Shown: piece after piece, positions 43,640 to 55,735 of the stretch | How positions within the stretch are numbered: position 1 is the stretch's first letter | Layout of the letters: every line of letters starts with the position of its first letter | Assembly: GCA_944472155.2 (NCBI GenBank) | Contig: OX235272.1 | Span: 106,026,020-106,090,019, forward strand | Direction of reading: 5' to 3' | Source of the DNA: Trichobilharzia szidati | Taxonomy: Eukaryota; Platyhelminthes; Trematoda; Strigeidida; Schistosomatidae | DNA length: 64,000 nt | The notes under the pieces: generated by a model | What the model saw: the letters and a program-made list of their open reading frames with translations, nothing else | Told to the model about the DNA's origin: nothing | The model's database searches: none | Position numbers and translations under genes: made by a program

Positions 43640-44137
43640 ATTTCATTTTTAGACGTCCTTATGACCAGAAAAGAGGATGGCACAATAAGAAGTGTATATA
43701 GAAAACCTACATCAACGGGTCAGTATACACATTTTCTCAGCTTCGTGCCCTTGAAATACAAACGCAATCTGATAAAGTGCTTGGTTCATACAGCAAGAGC
43801 CATTTGTTCAGACGAATGTCTTGATGAAGAACTTAATAATATTAAACAGTTGCTAAGTGAAAATGGTTATCCTGAAAAGTTTATTGATAAGAATATGAAT
43901 CTAAAACCAAAGCAGCCCAAGTTACCAACAGTTCCAAAAAATGCCTTATTCTTACAAATGCAGTTCCTTGGGGACAACATCAGTGAGATACTAACACAGC
44001 GCCTTAGAAATGCGGTCAAAAGAGCATTCCCTGCTGCCGAATTACGTTGTATCTTTAAAACCATTCCTCTTTTGCGTTCGGGAATAAAAGACAAACTGCC
44101 TAATTTCGCCTCTTCCATGTGTAAATCACTATCCTAA
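43640..44137 (+). pseudogene. PLE-A leading partial copy (post-RT region)
   Basis: The ORF at 43661-44137 encodes TRKEDGTIRSVYRKPTS, FVPLKYKRNLIK, SENGYPEKFIDKN and LQMQFLGDNISEIL. These are the residues that normally follow the RT palm (compare 45700-46110). They lie upstream of the next copy's N-terminus, so a 5'-truncated copy precedes a fuller copy in the same orientation. This is the partial tandem, pseudo-LTR arrangement known for Penelope-like elements. Confidence 0.75.
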
Positions 44138-44149
44138 AGTTTATTACAA

Positions 44150-46430
44150 GTCTCTACGTCGAACTCTACAAGCAGAGTTCATCCCAATAGGAAGACTCTG
44201 AAACGATATGCACTAAACCAAACAGACTCTTTATGTACATTCATTCTAGAGAATGAAATGAATATCGCTCGCAGGCGGCAATATGCGGTAGATGATCTGC
44301 CAGAACATCTTTGAACGCCTTTTATGGAATACGTTACCCAAGTTAGTGAACGAAGAGCACAGAAGAAGCAGATAGGATTTGAAAGGAAGCCAGGGGCTGG
44401 TAAATTTCCAGCAGATCCTAAAAAGTACGTCTACAATTATACTAGTGTTGAATTAAATAAGGTGCAACTTGAAGTACTATCACTTGGCCTTCGATTTTGT
44501 AATAGACCGAAACGAGTTAATCACTTAGATACTGATTGATATTAAATTTGAAAACCTATTTAGTCAAACAAGGGAGGGATATAGCTCCATCATCCACCTT
44601 CAAACTAGATCGCTTCAAATCCAGTTTAGTGGATTGTTGTTATCAGTACAAAAACATTATCAAATACGACAGTAAAAGTGTCTTAACAAAGGAGCACAGA
44701 GAAGAACTAAAAAGACTGATAAATGATGAGAGACTGATAATCACAAAGCCGGATAAACGGTCAGGAGTAGTCCTTCTTGATGGAAGTGACTATATTAAAA
44801 AAAGATGAAGGATATATTGAAGGACGACACACAGAAGTTTCAAAAACTTGAGGAGAAGAAAGATTTCAATAAGAAAATAGAGAATGAATTAACCATACGT
44901 TTGAAGAAACTAAGGGAGATAAGGCAGATAATTTCTGAAAGTTTATATGAAGAAATCAGACCAACCGGCACATATACGCCAAGATTGTATGGCCTACCTA
45001 AGGTGCGTAAACCAGGGGTACCGTTAAAACCAATACTTGATATGCAAAATTCGCCCTACCATGCTCTAGCTAAATGGTTAGTAAATATTCTCAAACCATT
45101 GCATGAGAAGATAGTGAAATATAGCGTCAAAGGTGTATTTGAATTCATAGACAAAATAAAAGATATTAATGTGAAGGACAAAACCATGATATCTCTGGAC
45201 ATAACATCGTTATTCACAAATGTAGCTCTAATAGAAACAGTCAATTATATATGTGAACAAGTGGACAAGCAGTCGATAAATACTGGAATCCGTAATGAAA
45301 TCCTAAAAGAATTGAATTGATATTAAGATGTACCATGAATGTAAACTTCAAATTTGACGGCACGCTTACAGGCAGGTGGACGGGGTGGCGATGGGCTCCC
45401 CATTGGGTCCCATTCTGGCTGATTTCTTTCTAAGTAAGCTAGAAAATGGACCTGTGAACAAACTTATCAGTAAGCTCTCATTTTATTATTGCCGATATAT
45501 GGATGATACCTTCACTATTCTTTGTGATAATCGTTCTGATAAGAGTACAATAATTACTGAGTTCAATGAAGTACATTCGGCTATGAAATCCACATGTGAA
45601 GAGGAATCCCAAGACAGAATTGCCTTCCTTCCTGGATGTCCTACTTGCAAGAAAACCAGACGGTAGCATAAAAAGAAATTTGCATAGAAAAAGTACTTGG
45701 CCACTTGGACAATATACACACTTTCACAGCTTCATGTTCCTATCAAGTACAAAAGAAATTTAGTGAAAATCCTCAGCCACAGAGTTAGAGCTATATGCTC
45801 TGAAGAAGTAATTAAAGATGAATTAAGCATGGTATATGATACGTTAATCGAAAATGGTTATCCTGAAAAATTTATCAAGAAACATATGACAAAGAAAGCC
45901 GAAAAGGACTACTCACTGTCTGTAAACAAGAAGCCTTTATATATACGACTACAATTCATGGGCGATAACCCAAGCGAGATAATAGCGAAGAAATTAAGAA
46001 AATCAGTTCAAAGAACTTTCAATGCTGGCCAATCACACGTATTATTCTCTACACAACCGATGGTGCTACCTCGACTGAAAGATGAATTACCTAGACTAGC
46101 TAGCCACTTCATATTGTGTTTATCAATTTAACTGCTCTCCTGTGGTGGAGCGAGTTATATTGGCCGTTGCTCTAGGAACTTGATTTTTCGTGCTCTCTCG
46201 AGAATATATCCCACTATGCCTAAGTAAAGGTGTAGTTAGAACTATTAGCAGCTCGATATTAGACCATCTAGTGCAAACCGGTCACAAAGCCAGCGTAGAA
46301 GAATCCTTCTCTATAATATTCCGGGTGCCTAACAAATTACCAAAATCGTCGAAGCACCACATGCTCGAAACAGGAGAGGCTATTGCAATTCGCGTCCAAC
46401 AACCAGTGCTGTGTGTTCAAAAGTAAGTGG
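44150..46430 (+). pseudogene. PLE-A main copy: Penelope RT + GIY-YIG, frameshifted
   Basis: N-terminal region: LNKVQLEVLSLGLRFCNRP (44450-44510), then LITKPDKRSGVVLLD (44730-44790). Fingers: YTPRLYGLPKVRKPGVPLKPI (about 44975-45035). Motif A: MISLDITSLFTN (45188-45225, Asp intact). Motif B: GVAMGSPLGPILADFF. The YMDD box is at 45496-45507. The post-RT region (IKYKRNLVKIL..., about 45745-46110) leads to the endonuclease (GGASYIGRCSRNLIF at about 46145-46190, then LDHLVQTGHKASVEESF and EAIAIRVQQPVLCVQK, ending near 46425). At least five frame breaks or stops separate the ORFs at 44324, 44536, 44805, 45376, 45697 and 46190. Both catalytic boxes of the RT survive. A PLE RT copies the element and GIY-YIG nicks the target. 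This copy cannot make the full protein. Confidence 0.85.
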
Positions 46431-46875
46431 TTATTGTCTAACCGCTATGCAAACTGACTTTCTGGCATGGTAGGACCTCAAGCGACATAAGTCTTAGCCA
46501 GTATAGCTTTTTGGGTCATTGCGGTGTTCAAGCCCGACCACCACGTCAAGGTAGCAGCTTTCGGTCGGGACAAAAGAAGATAACAAAAAGAAATCTTACA
46601 AATTATACACAGGGTATACTGTCTACTTGGTTACTGGCTACCTAATCCTTAGTATTGCTTTTAATCACTGAATATGTTCTGAGGTGAAAAATTATTAATG
46701 ATTTCATTTATATAGGTGTAAAACTTGGACACTGTGCTGGTAGAGTATAACTCCATGACAGATAAGACTTCATTTTGATAAATCACAGTGTGATAATGGA
46801 GTATTATTGATTTCCACGAGCAGCGTGTATACTGCAGGGATTAGTTTTACAACCTGAAGATTTCAAGTTAGATCG

Positions 46876-46901
46876 CTGAAGAGTCCTGGACTATGACGAA
46901 A
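46876..46901 (+). ncRNA. Hammerhead-like motif 3' of PLE-A
   Basis: CTGAAGA (46876-46882), short stem II GTC/GAC (46883-46885 with 46895-46897), GAAA (46898-46901). It lies about 450 bp after the endonuclease end. The equivalent motif at 62915-62940 has a stem II base changed (CTC). The stem I and III partners are not clear. Confidence 0.5.
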
Positions 46902-46969
46902 CCGTTGTACACAGTGCTCCTTTGGTTCCTGATGAGCCAGTAAAAACAAAACCCACAATGATATTAAAT

Positions 46970-47905
46970 TATTATTATTGAACAGATGTTTCGTCCTAGT
47001 CTGTGACTGACTCTTCATCAGTGCGCACCCACCACAGCCGGTTCGAACCCACGACCTTCTGGTTACAAGACTATCGAGCACGTAGACCATTAATCCAGTG
47101 GGACCCGATCCAATAGCAAGTTCATGAATTCCAACTTCTGCCAATTGACGACATAGCGCGACCACTTCGCAATGTCTTTTTCGATGTGAGTTACTGCGTC
47201 ACCTTTAACCTGCTACACTCTACTGGTCACCGCTTCCCACTAGAAGCCCAGGTTTACTGCCTGAATAGGGGCCAGTAACTAGTGAGTATCAGATCGATTT
47301 TCAAGTATTGGTTTTTGTTTGAGTGCGTACTGATGAAGAGTCCCAGGCTAGGACGATACGGCTGTCTAGTACTCCCAGCTGGTTTTCCAATGGTTCTCTA
47401 ACCGATGTCAGCTCATGATGACGAAATCCTCCAACCAATCAAATCAAATCCCTGTAAACCAACACTTGATTTGAATATCAATCGGATGCTCACTAGCGAC
47501 TGGCTCTATTCAGGCAGTTAACCTCGGGTTCTAGTGGGAAGCCGTGATCAGTAGGGTACAGCATGTCCAAGGTGAAGACAATATCTCCTCGTAGAAGACA
47601 TTGCAAAATGGTCACGCTATGTAATGAATTGACAGAAGTTGGAGTTCATGGGCTGGCGATTGGATCGCTTGGGCTACAGTGACTGATGAATAGTCTACGA
47701 GATCGCTAGTCTTGTAACTGGAAGGTGCTGGGTTCGAACCTTTTCGCTGTGGGTGCGTACTGATGAAGAGTCAGTCCCAAGCTTGGCGGGCGAAACAGCT
47801 GGCTATCCAGTACTCCCCTCGTGTTTTTTCAATGGCGTTCTCTAACCGATGTGTCAACTCATGATGAAATCCTCTAACCGCCTCATTGAAACAAAAAAAG
47901 AAACG
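46970..47905. mobile_element. SINE S1 cluster: one minus, two plus units
   Basis: Minus S1 at 46970-47290 (B-box GGTTCGAACCC at 47040-47050, ending in an ATTATTATT run that looks like a LINE-type tail). Plus S1 tail with ribozyme-like block near 47333, then a full plus unit with tRNA-like head (B-box GGTTCGAACC at 47731-47740) and ribozyme-like block near 47757. The two plus ribozyme-like blocks are about 425 bp apart, a unit length. Confidence 0.65.
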
Positions 47906-48194
47906 AAAGAGAAACTGGCACATACATTATTGGGTCACATTATTACGTGTTTACATAATGTTAGGTCACTCACATGTATCTAAAGTTATATTGCAACAGT
48001 TGGGGTCATAGCAATGTGATTTATTTTTAATTTATTATATTTAGAAGAGAAACAACAATATTTTTTACAGATAAACTGATAAACAAAGTCCCTGGGAGAT
48101 ACTTTACTTGATAGAAAAGACGACACAATATCAAGTGATGAATATGTACCCAGGAGATCGATAATATTATAAGGAGAAAAATATACTGCTATGG

Positions 48195-48495
48195 GACACT
48201 AATTAGTAACTAGTGTAGTGCGTCTAGCCCTACGTTTGGTGCAGACTGGATTCTATCAGTCAAGTTTGCAGTGTGAGGTCACCATGCCACTAGGTGGCTC
48301 GTCATCACGGTGGTAATGTCTCTGATTGAAGGCAGCACTGGGTGGTAACTTGGGTTCGAATCGCACAAGGGACATGAGTTCCTTACTTCAAGGCGGTTGT
48401 AGATACACCTGCCTTGCTGACTGACTGGTGAGTGCCTACTAGTGCGAAACTTAGGTCCTGGCAAGGCGTCCTGTGGCCGATTACCTCCAAGCAAA
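48195..48495 (+). mobile_element. SINE S4 copy
   Basis: Leader with CTAGTGTAGTGCGTCTAG, a truncated tRNA-like head (GGTAATGTCTCTG...GGGTTCGAATCGC) and a hammerhead-like tail. GCCTTG (48412-48417) can pair with CAAGGC (48461-48466). Between them lie CTGGTGA, GTGC...GTGC, GAAA and a GGTC cleavage-like site. The core has A6 to G and stem II is mismatched. Confidence 0.6.
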
Positions 48496-48635
48496 TAATA
48501 TAAAGACTAAATCTCCGCATTGTGCATTAAAAACAACGTGGAATTTTTGTGCATAATTAAAACGACACATACTGGCATGAAGCGTTGTCGTACAGTATTC
48601 CCATTGATTTTCGCATGTTGTTATTATTATTATGT

Positions 48636-48812
48636 TTTTAATTATTTTGATTATAGCTTGAAGCCGAACAGTATTTTTGCTACAAGTATAGAATTTACAG
48701 CATATGATATCGGTAGCCCAAATTTTGCAGGCCGACCATAGATATCAGGTGTGCGTCAGCAGGGGATCGAATCCCGGACCATGTGCATGGTCGCTGTGCC
48801 ACCAACGCCAAT
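48636..48812 (-). mobile_element. SINE S3 (short-tail subtype), minus
   Basis: Pairs with 1340-1527: same head (reversed GTTGGTGGCACAGCG..., B-box GGATTCGATCCCC) and the same tail ending in an AT-rich run near 48636. 48812-49222 has no recognisable gene. Confidence 0.6.
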
Positions 48813-49221
48813 TGAATTCATTTTAATTTATCCCTGACAAATGACACAGAGACTGTATCTTTTATTGATTCGTTATTCAGGACGTGTAACCAGTGTTACG
48901 CATTTCTAGACCTCTTAGTGTTATTGCTGATTTAATTCTATCTGCCAAGCTAATAGACCCACGCCATTGAGTTGCACTTTTGTAATTATTATTATTAAGC
49001 AGTTGAAAGGCAATCGATAGAAAACCCAAGATCTACACGTTTCATACACATTGGTACTCCACTCGTCGTCAACAAGGCACCTTAATGATTCGAAACCCAT
49101 ATCACCCAAAAGTATAGTCGCAAACAGTTTACAAACTGAGCTCTATTCAGACCAGTGATTGACCTTTCTATAGGAGTGTAAAATTAACTTTGATTAGTCA
49201 ACGGGATATGCCCAATCTGAC

Positions 49222-50100
49222 TGACTGATTTCAACGTAGAGCTTTGCACCGATGGGCAGCAGTTCGAGTCGCTACACTTCCTCCTTGTAGCACACAAAGC
49301 AAGAGAAGAAAGTAAAAACAAATGTAAAATAGAGACAGTGAACAGAGATATGAAGCAAAAAGAATAGTAATATTGAAGAACTATATAGTTTCATTAGGTA
49401 TTTTAAGTCACAAGAAGTGGATGCATCTACGCCAGCTATTGAAAGCAACTATTTTGAGCTATATTACCCAATTGTCTTCAGTCGTCATTGGTTTTTACCG
49501 TCCCGAGGACCCCAACTAGGGAATCAACACCTTCCTACATGACCGGCTTAAACTAACTGTTGTGGATTTCATGGACTGATGAAGCCATGTTTTGGTTTGA
49601 CAACCACTAGCTAACTCTTTTCCAACCTGATCCTATGTCAAGTAGCATTGCCCGTCAGTCGAGGAAGGCGATGGTTAGGCATACGTAACTCGATCAGTGT
49701 AACTTCACAACCATCTCATCGATTGATTTCCCTTCCTTACCTACCTAGTAGACGACTGGTGCCTAACCTCAATATTGCTCACCCTATTATACGACTACAC
49801 ACAGGAGATAGAAAGCAGGCACCTATGATCAAAGACAGTTAGCTACCCAGGCTTTTCATGTCTTCCACTTTCAATAGCCATGTTTTACTCACAGCTATAA
49901 AGGTGGAGGGAGCCGAGTGCTGAGCAGTATGCACGGCCTTTTAGTCGAAAGCCAGCCGGATATGATGTCTATGTCAGAGATGGCGTAAACTGGCATATAC
50001 GAAACTAGCCTTCTGTATCGGTGCTGAGATTTCGTCAGCGATCGATCAACCCGCTGGTGTTGGCTGATGCAACCTTTAGATACTGACTAAATATATTCTA
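49222..50100 (-). mobile_element. RTE-A LINE, 5'-truncated copy
   Basis: The minus strand begins (5') near 50095 in the GLIADEISARIQ region and continues to the 3' UTR and a GACTGACT tail at 49222. Many stops are present. It is the same subfamily as 15388 and 56138. 50100-50690 is AT-rich without a gene. Confidence 0.7.
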
Positions 50101-50689
50101 TTCATCACTCAGGTTCGTATCACTCCAGGGACGCTGATTCCTTCAGGTTCGCATATACGCATTTCTGACGAGCGCAAAGAAAGGATGAAACCTAAATCTA
50201 GGGTGCTTTTTCGCCAACTCTTGAATTAAAATAAATTGTCTGTAAATGCTTATTTTGCTTTGTTCTCAGGCTTAGATTGTGTTTCTTTTTCTCTTTTTTT
50301 TCAGAATAAATATTCATTTCAATCAATTTTTTAAAATTTTAGCTTTGTCTTTTAGGCCAACATCTCATATATATGTCAAACCAGACAGAGAAAGGTCACA
50401 ATGAACAAAGAGCCATAAGAATTGTGAATTTGTGCTTGTGTATTTTTGCTATTATATCGACTAGAATACTTTAAGATATAGAAAATAACAACAAAAGCAA
50501 CAACAACAACTAAACAAACAGGACACAAACAGAATAAGAGAATCTAGAAGTGAAAAAAAGAGAATGCCATTCATCTATGTGTGTTTGCGTCTTGTTTACA
50601 GATAGACAGAGAAGGAGTCAGCTAGACAGATACGAGAGATAGATGACTTCATAAATTTATTCCCCTTAATGAATTTGAACAAAGCAAGA

Positions 50690-51070
50690 ACTACAATGGT
50701 TTTTGCAGACTAAAGTGGTACCATCTTTTATTTCGTTGCCTTCTCATCAGCTGCTTACAGGTCAAAGACATTATTAAATATACCTACAAAAGCTATTTTA
50801 ACATACTTGCATAGAGCTCATTTTAAACAAAAATCAACCACTATATGCATACGGTAATAATATATATATATACATATATATAATTACCGTCTACCTCATG
50901 ACCCGTGTCGAGGAGATGCCTGGCGATGACACTGTTTTAAGCATTTGTTCCCTTTAGACGTAAGCTTTTTCGTACATGTTCAGAAAATCGTAGATATGCC
51001 CTTCTTTCTGTTCTTCCAATGTAACTGCTCCCGCAGATACATGTAAATTTGTATATACAAACAGTCTCCG
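50690..51070 (-). mobile_element. PLE-B fragment, minus
   Basis: The minus-strand ORF near 51125-50937 reads CIYKFTCICGSSYIGRTERRAYLRFSEHVRKSLRL, an intact GIY-YIG start nearly identical to PLE-B at 32396. After that the coding sequence is cut short by a jump near 50930 and a TA-rich insertion (50858-50882). The non-coding 3' tail follows, with CTGATGA and GAAA near 50756-50735. Confidence 0.75.
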
Positions 51071-51844
51071 TTTGAACAAATACTGCTAAACACCTCATGA
51101 TCCCTGGGATGAAAAATGACCGCATTCAAATGTAGAAATTTACAAAGTATTGACTGGACGCCGGCAATTTCGCTTGTGTGCTCTGTGATTTGTTGTAAAT
51201 TTAAAACCGGTGCTATGCTAATCAATGCAATGCAGTCGAAATCGACACCCGTGCAAGGAATTATGGAGAGTTATAGACTCAATTCATTAGTAACCATCAG
51301 GGGGTTACAGTTCATATTTAATTGCATCATATATGCACTAATGTATATGATTCTACTTAGCTATTATGTCTCAATGATTGACTTACTTACCAATCAAAAG
51401 TCTCAAATGATTCGGTTCATTCTGGGTTAACACTCTAACAGAATCTTCTTATAATCTTATACATCATAGGAATATGTTTCATCCGTGTTAAGTGTGCAAG
51501 TAAGATGATGAATGGAGGATTGTTCTACACCAACTACTAGTTTAAAAACTCCGCCCCCCCCCCCCCGCCAAGCATCGGCATTTTTAGAGTAGGTAGGTGT
51601 AATATATTCCGCTATTTTTTTTTACGAAAGAGCTTTTATTTGTCGCAGAAGAAGATATATAACGAGATTAAACATTCGTGATTATAAGAGCCTTAGTTTA
51701 ATGTTAGTAGCGCGTTAGGTAGAGCAATATAATATAGAGAAAGTAACAGTATAGTGTAAAGAGAGTAAGAGAAATGGTTAGATAAAGGTGGAAAGCACAG
51801 TCAACTGCAGTCGCTAGAATGTGTTATGTGCATCGCAATTTTCA

Positions 51845-51917
<73 letters not shown>
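51845..51917. repeat. Long (TA)n microsatellite
   Basis: About 35 TA units. The YIYIYI reading frames here are artefacts. 51070-51845 shows no recognisable gene. Confidence 0.95.
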
Positions 51918-51920
<3 letters not shown>

Positions 51921-52089
51921 AGAGTAGCGCTGGAGGCGGTCAAACGAAACCACCGCATAATTCCAAACAGTTATCTTATAGATGTTCAAGCGAAGTTCAC
52001 TTTTAACAGTTTGAAAAAAATTTGGGCATTGGGTATTTGTGTGGTATTCATAATTCTAAAAGTTCTTTTTGTATTTCCCAGTGTGAATG

Positions 52090-53790
52090 AAAAACAAAAC
52101 GATATGGTTGTTTTTTTTAATCACGCTTCACTATTTAATGCTGATGCTGCTAATAGCTTTATCAAACAAGTAGTATTATAAAACCAGAATTTACAAAATC
52201 CACTCAGCTTGCATTACATAGCAAACTAATCATCGTTCCTCAACATGGAGTCATTTTTGCGTTTTTTGTCAATTTGGCCAATTTTTTGTAAAGATAACAA
52301 AACCAGGTGTAGACTGTTGGATTTGATAAGCGCAAAAAATTATACATAAACAGCCTGTGTGTTTACATAATGAAATCGCTTATCACATTCGTGTTGATTT
52401 TATCATTTCATGGGCGTCGCAGGTTTTGTAACCAGGTCAAATTCCGTTTTACTCCATCATTCTTATTCAGCTCAGACAATTTAGATTACATTTGATACGA
52501 AGTGCTTCTGATGATATGAGACGTTCTTTTTGAATTCTGAAATACTTTTTCTGGATTATTTCAATATTGTCAAAATCAATTTTGTGACCTGATTCCATAG
52601 CTTAGAGTGTAGATGACATATGGCTGATGATTTTTTCAAGCTTTTCTAGTTCACTAACTGGATTTCTCGGTGGTCGAACAGACGCTTACTCTACAGTGTT
52701 CATTTCTTCTGATTACTTTGATTTCTCCATTATGGATCAGATTTTATTTTGATATGATTATGAGTAGCAATAGTTTATGCACGAAACGTCATCAGTTAAT
52801 GTTACTGTACAACAATGTATGATTTATCAAAATAAAATCTTATCCATAATGGAATGATACTCTAACACAGTGGCAAAGTTTTATACTCATATCTTAATTT
52901 CTCTCTAATGAGGTTTCTCCGATGTATATCACATCACATTCCAATCATTTTATTTTATGGACACAATTAGACAGAAAATGCCTAGACATTTGCTGTTTCA
53001 CATGGACAAGGTTGGTTTGCAGTGTGTGTGTCTGATGCTTTGAAGGAAACTCTGATGTCGTGCTTATTGAGTACTCCTCTTCTCATGTCGTCTGACGTAT
53101 ATGACGGTCTATATGGAATGAAAACTGTTGAGGTTGATGCCTTCGGAATACGTTTTCGACCATACTTAATGTTAGCGTTGATTCTGTTGATGTAGTTCTT
53201 TGGATAGTTATTTTGCTTGAGTTTCAGTAATGTTTGATATTTCTTCTTCTATTTCTTTTTCATTCGTTATCAATGAGTGTGGTCGTCTGAGAAGACTTGA
53301 AACAACTGATAGCTTTCCGCTGATGGGGTGTGATGATCCGAAATCTAAATATTTGTTGGAGTGGGTTTTCTTCCTGAATATAGATGCATATATATTGAAA
53401 TATCCATTTTCCCTCCCCTTAACTAGACAGTCTAGAAATGGTAGTTCACCGAAGCTTGATTCTGTCTGTTTCCAAAGTAAACTGGATTTCGGGAGATAGA
53501 TTGTTCAGTTTCTCCAAGAATGAACTGTGTAGATCTCGTCTTAGTACTTTAAAACTATCATCTAAATATCTTAACCATATATTAGGTGTGAGTATGCTTG
53601 AAAAGATGTTATCTTCGAATCTATTCATAAAAAGGTCAGCGACTATTGGGGAAGCCGGTGAAGCCATAGCAACACCATTTGTCTGTCTGTATAAATCCCC
53701 TTTAAATGTAAAACAATTACTTTCTAGACAGAATTTTAAACTTCCAATGATTTCACTGGTATCCAGTGGACATCTTTGTGACATTTATCT
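52090..53790 (-). mobile_element. PLE-C, partial element, minus
   Basis: Mirror copy of 33130-34640. On the minus strand: RT motif B and C region (53784-53446), then a decayed endonuclease region (about 53440-52560), then the 3' tail with GATAAAGCTATT/AATAGT near 52150-52115. Homology to the plus copy begins at about 53785, so the element is 5'-truncated. A PLE-E-like tail segment (about 52728-52895) lies inside it on the plus strand, suggesting a nested piece. Confidence 0.7.
53446..53784 (-). pseudogene. Penelope-type RT fragment (PLE-C)
   Basis: A 112-residue frame: CFTFKGDLYRQTNGVAMASPASPIVADLFMNRFE (motif B region, with GSP changed to ASP relative to the plus copy) and IWLRYLDDSFKVL, with a YLDD catalytic box at 53568-53557. 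Motif A is missing by truncation. It is better preserved than the 33514 copy over this region because the frame is continuous through YRQTNGVAM. Confidence 0.8.
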
Positions 53791-54339
53791 ACTATTAATT
53801 TGTACCAAGCAACCTAAAATGACATGGCTTAATATACCCTTGACAACAACAACAATGCCATGGAGATGTATTCACTGAATTAATTCTATACACGGGATAG
53901 ACACTAATTGGTGTTATTCTATTGTGTGGTATGATTCCATTATTATTTTTTTTATAGCTATCCAAGTTTTGTGCTTTCTTTCTTCTTAGAAAAACATCGA
54001 TGCACTACTACTACTACTGCTATTGTAGTCGTCAATAATTACGATAGTTTGACACTATTCGCACGTACACACACACACACACTTATACGTAAACTAATCA
54101 ATAAACAATGATATTAGAATGAAATTTTGGAAGAAAAGTAATTTTAAAAAAAAAACAACCTTTAGATCATCTTCAACTTGTTCGCACTTTGTAGACGCAC
54201 AAAAAAAGAAAAGATTTTATTTTGTACTAATTCTTTAACTAATTAATATCAAGCGAGAAGTATATCTATGATTAACGAATAAAGTGATTGATGTAATTTT
54301 TAATACAGAGAACAGTTAATTCGTTGGAGACAATCGGTA

Positions 54340-54545
54340 GGATGCTTTGCCGAGACCTAGGTTTCGTGCAAGTAGACAATCACTACCAGTCAGCAAGGCG
54401 TCTCTGAAACCGCCTTGAAGGAAGGAACTTATGTCCCGTCTGTGATTCAAACCGTCGTCACCACCTAGTGCCGCCTGCAGTCAGAGACGATACCGATGAG
54501 CAGCTATTCAGGATCGCGATTGAGCTCCTGCAGGACTGTATTGGA
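54340..54545 (-). mobile_element. SINE S4, minus
   Basis: Reverse-strand tRNA-like head (about 54510-54450) and hammerhead-like tail near 54397-54335: GCCTTG/CAAAGC arms around a disordered core, GAAA and a CCTAGGTC cleavage region. 53790-54330 has no recognisable gene. Confidence 0.6.
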
Positions 54546-54561
54546 TACTTTGATAGGACAC

Positions 54562-54760
54562 TAGCTCAATGGTAACGTCTCTGACTGCGTGTGGCAGCAC
54601 TGGGTGGTGATGCGGGTTCGAATCTCACAAGGGACATGAATTCCTTCCTTCAAGGCGGTTTCACATACGCTTTGCTGATGAATGCCGAAACCTAGGTCGA
54701 GCAAGGCTTCCTACTGATTGCCTGCAACCATCCAATATGAACAATTCAAAGTGAACCTTG
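54562..54760 (+). mobile_element. SINE S4, plus
   Basis: tRNA-like head (GGTAACGTCTCTGACTG, B-box GGGTTCGAATCTC at 54614-54626), spacer and hammerhead-like tail at 54669-54707. Lies head to head with the minus copy at 54340-54545. Confidence 0.65.
54669..54707 (+). ncRNA. Hammerhead-like ribozyme in SINE S4
   Basis: Intact CTGATGA core (54675-54681) and GAAA (54687-54690) flank a stem II reduced to ATGCC. ACC/GGT makes a tiny stem III. C at 54698 is the cleavage position. GCTTTG (54669-54674) can pair with CAAGGC (54702-54707) but three bases separate that arm from the cleavage site. Core nucleotides are canonical. The shrunken stem II makes activity doubtful. Confidence 0.5.
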
Positions 54761-55529
54761 GTGGCGAGCTACGTAGAGTGGTTGTGTTGGTTAGCAGTGA
54801 AATCCATAAAATACATTTCGTCCTATCTCGCACCCACAAGCTGCATGTACTCTTGTCACCTCCTTCTAATAAGTAAGTGATTAATGCGATTTATGACACA
54901 CCAGTGAGAAACAATCTTTATCAGTCGGTAAAGAGTAAACTTATGCAGATGACGAGTCGAAAACAAAGACTAAACGCGAAAAGAAATATTGGGTTCTTCT
55001 GTTTAGCGGGTGTTGAACAAGTAACCCCAAGTTATCCATCTTGATAATATCAAGGCGTCCATCCAAGGAGACTATGTTGACGCAAATAAGGCTGATCAAT
55101 TCCCTGTCCAGATACAGTCAACTGGAAATCCTGAACCTACATACTTCAGTGTTATTATCCAAATCAGTGAGCATGATATTTTGTTTGTTGAAGTAATACG
55201 CGCCATCAAAAGTTGACAATTTCACTTCTGAGCAGAGTGTATACCATAGTGGATGTGTAAACAGTCAGAGTGTATCAAGCAATCAACTGACAACAGTAAC
55301 TTCTATACTCCTAGCACAGAAATAATTCTACATAACATGAACACTATTTTCCCCTTAAAATATGCCTTGTTCTTTCAAAACAAATGCAGCGTTCGAGTCC
55401 ATCAGAAACTACTTCAACTACTTCAGCAACTTCCTTAACTCTTAGGCGCACAATTAATATGGTTCATAGTTTGGCGACTGAAAATATTGATCTTGCTAAC
55501 TGAGTTCTAAGTGTTGATTTAAGATGGTT

Positions 55530-55735
55530 GTATGCAATCGGCCACAGGAAGCCTTCGACACCCACCCACGTGTTTCGTGGTAGTTGGCACTCACCACCAG
55601 TCAGCAAGGCGTATCTGTAACCGCCTTGAAGGAGGGAACTCATGATGCTTGATAGATTCGAACCCGCGTAACCACCACCTAGTACCACCTGCACTCAGAG
55701 ACGTTACCACTGAGCAGGCAGCCATTCAGACTGAT
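55530..55735 (-). mobile_element. SINE S4, minus
   Basis: Reverse-strand tRNA-like head (B-box reversed GGGTTCGAATC at 55666-55656) and hammerhead-like tail near 55600-55550 with GCCTTG, GTGAGTGCC and CACGAAAC. 54760-55530 and 55735-56138 show no recognisable gene. Confidence 0.6.

Larger units (their letters stand above)
43452..47977 (+). repeat. Duplicated block, copy 1 (PLE-A + S1 cluster)
   Basis: From the shared ACTTCCATTGGTGATAATAG start to at least the TATTACGTGTTTACAT end, this block is repeated in the same order at 60544-64000. Copy 2 reaches the window edge and may continue. Both contain partial and main PLE-A copies, the short TGGTAGGACCTC repeat, a plus-strand hammerhead-like motif and the same three S1 pieces. 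Confidence 0.85.

Noticed and set aside
51801..52181. Open frames rich in alternating Tyr and Ile
   Set aside because: They are translations of the long (TA)n microsatellite on both strands.
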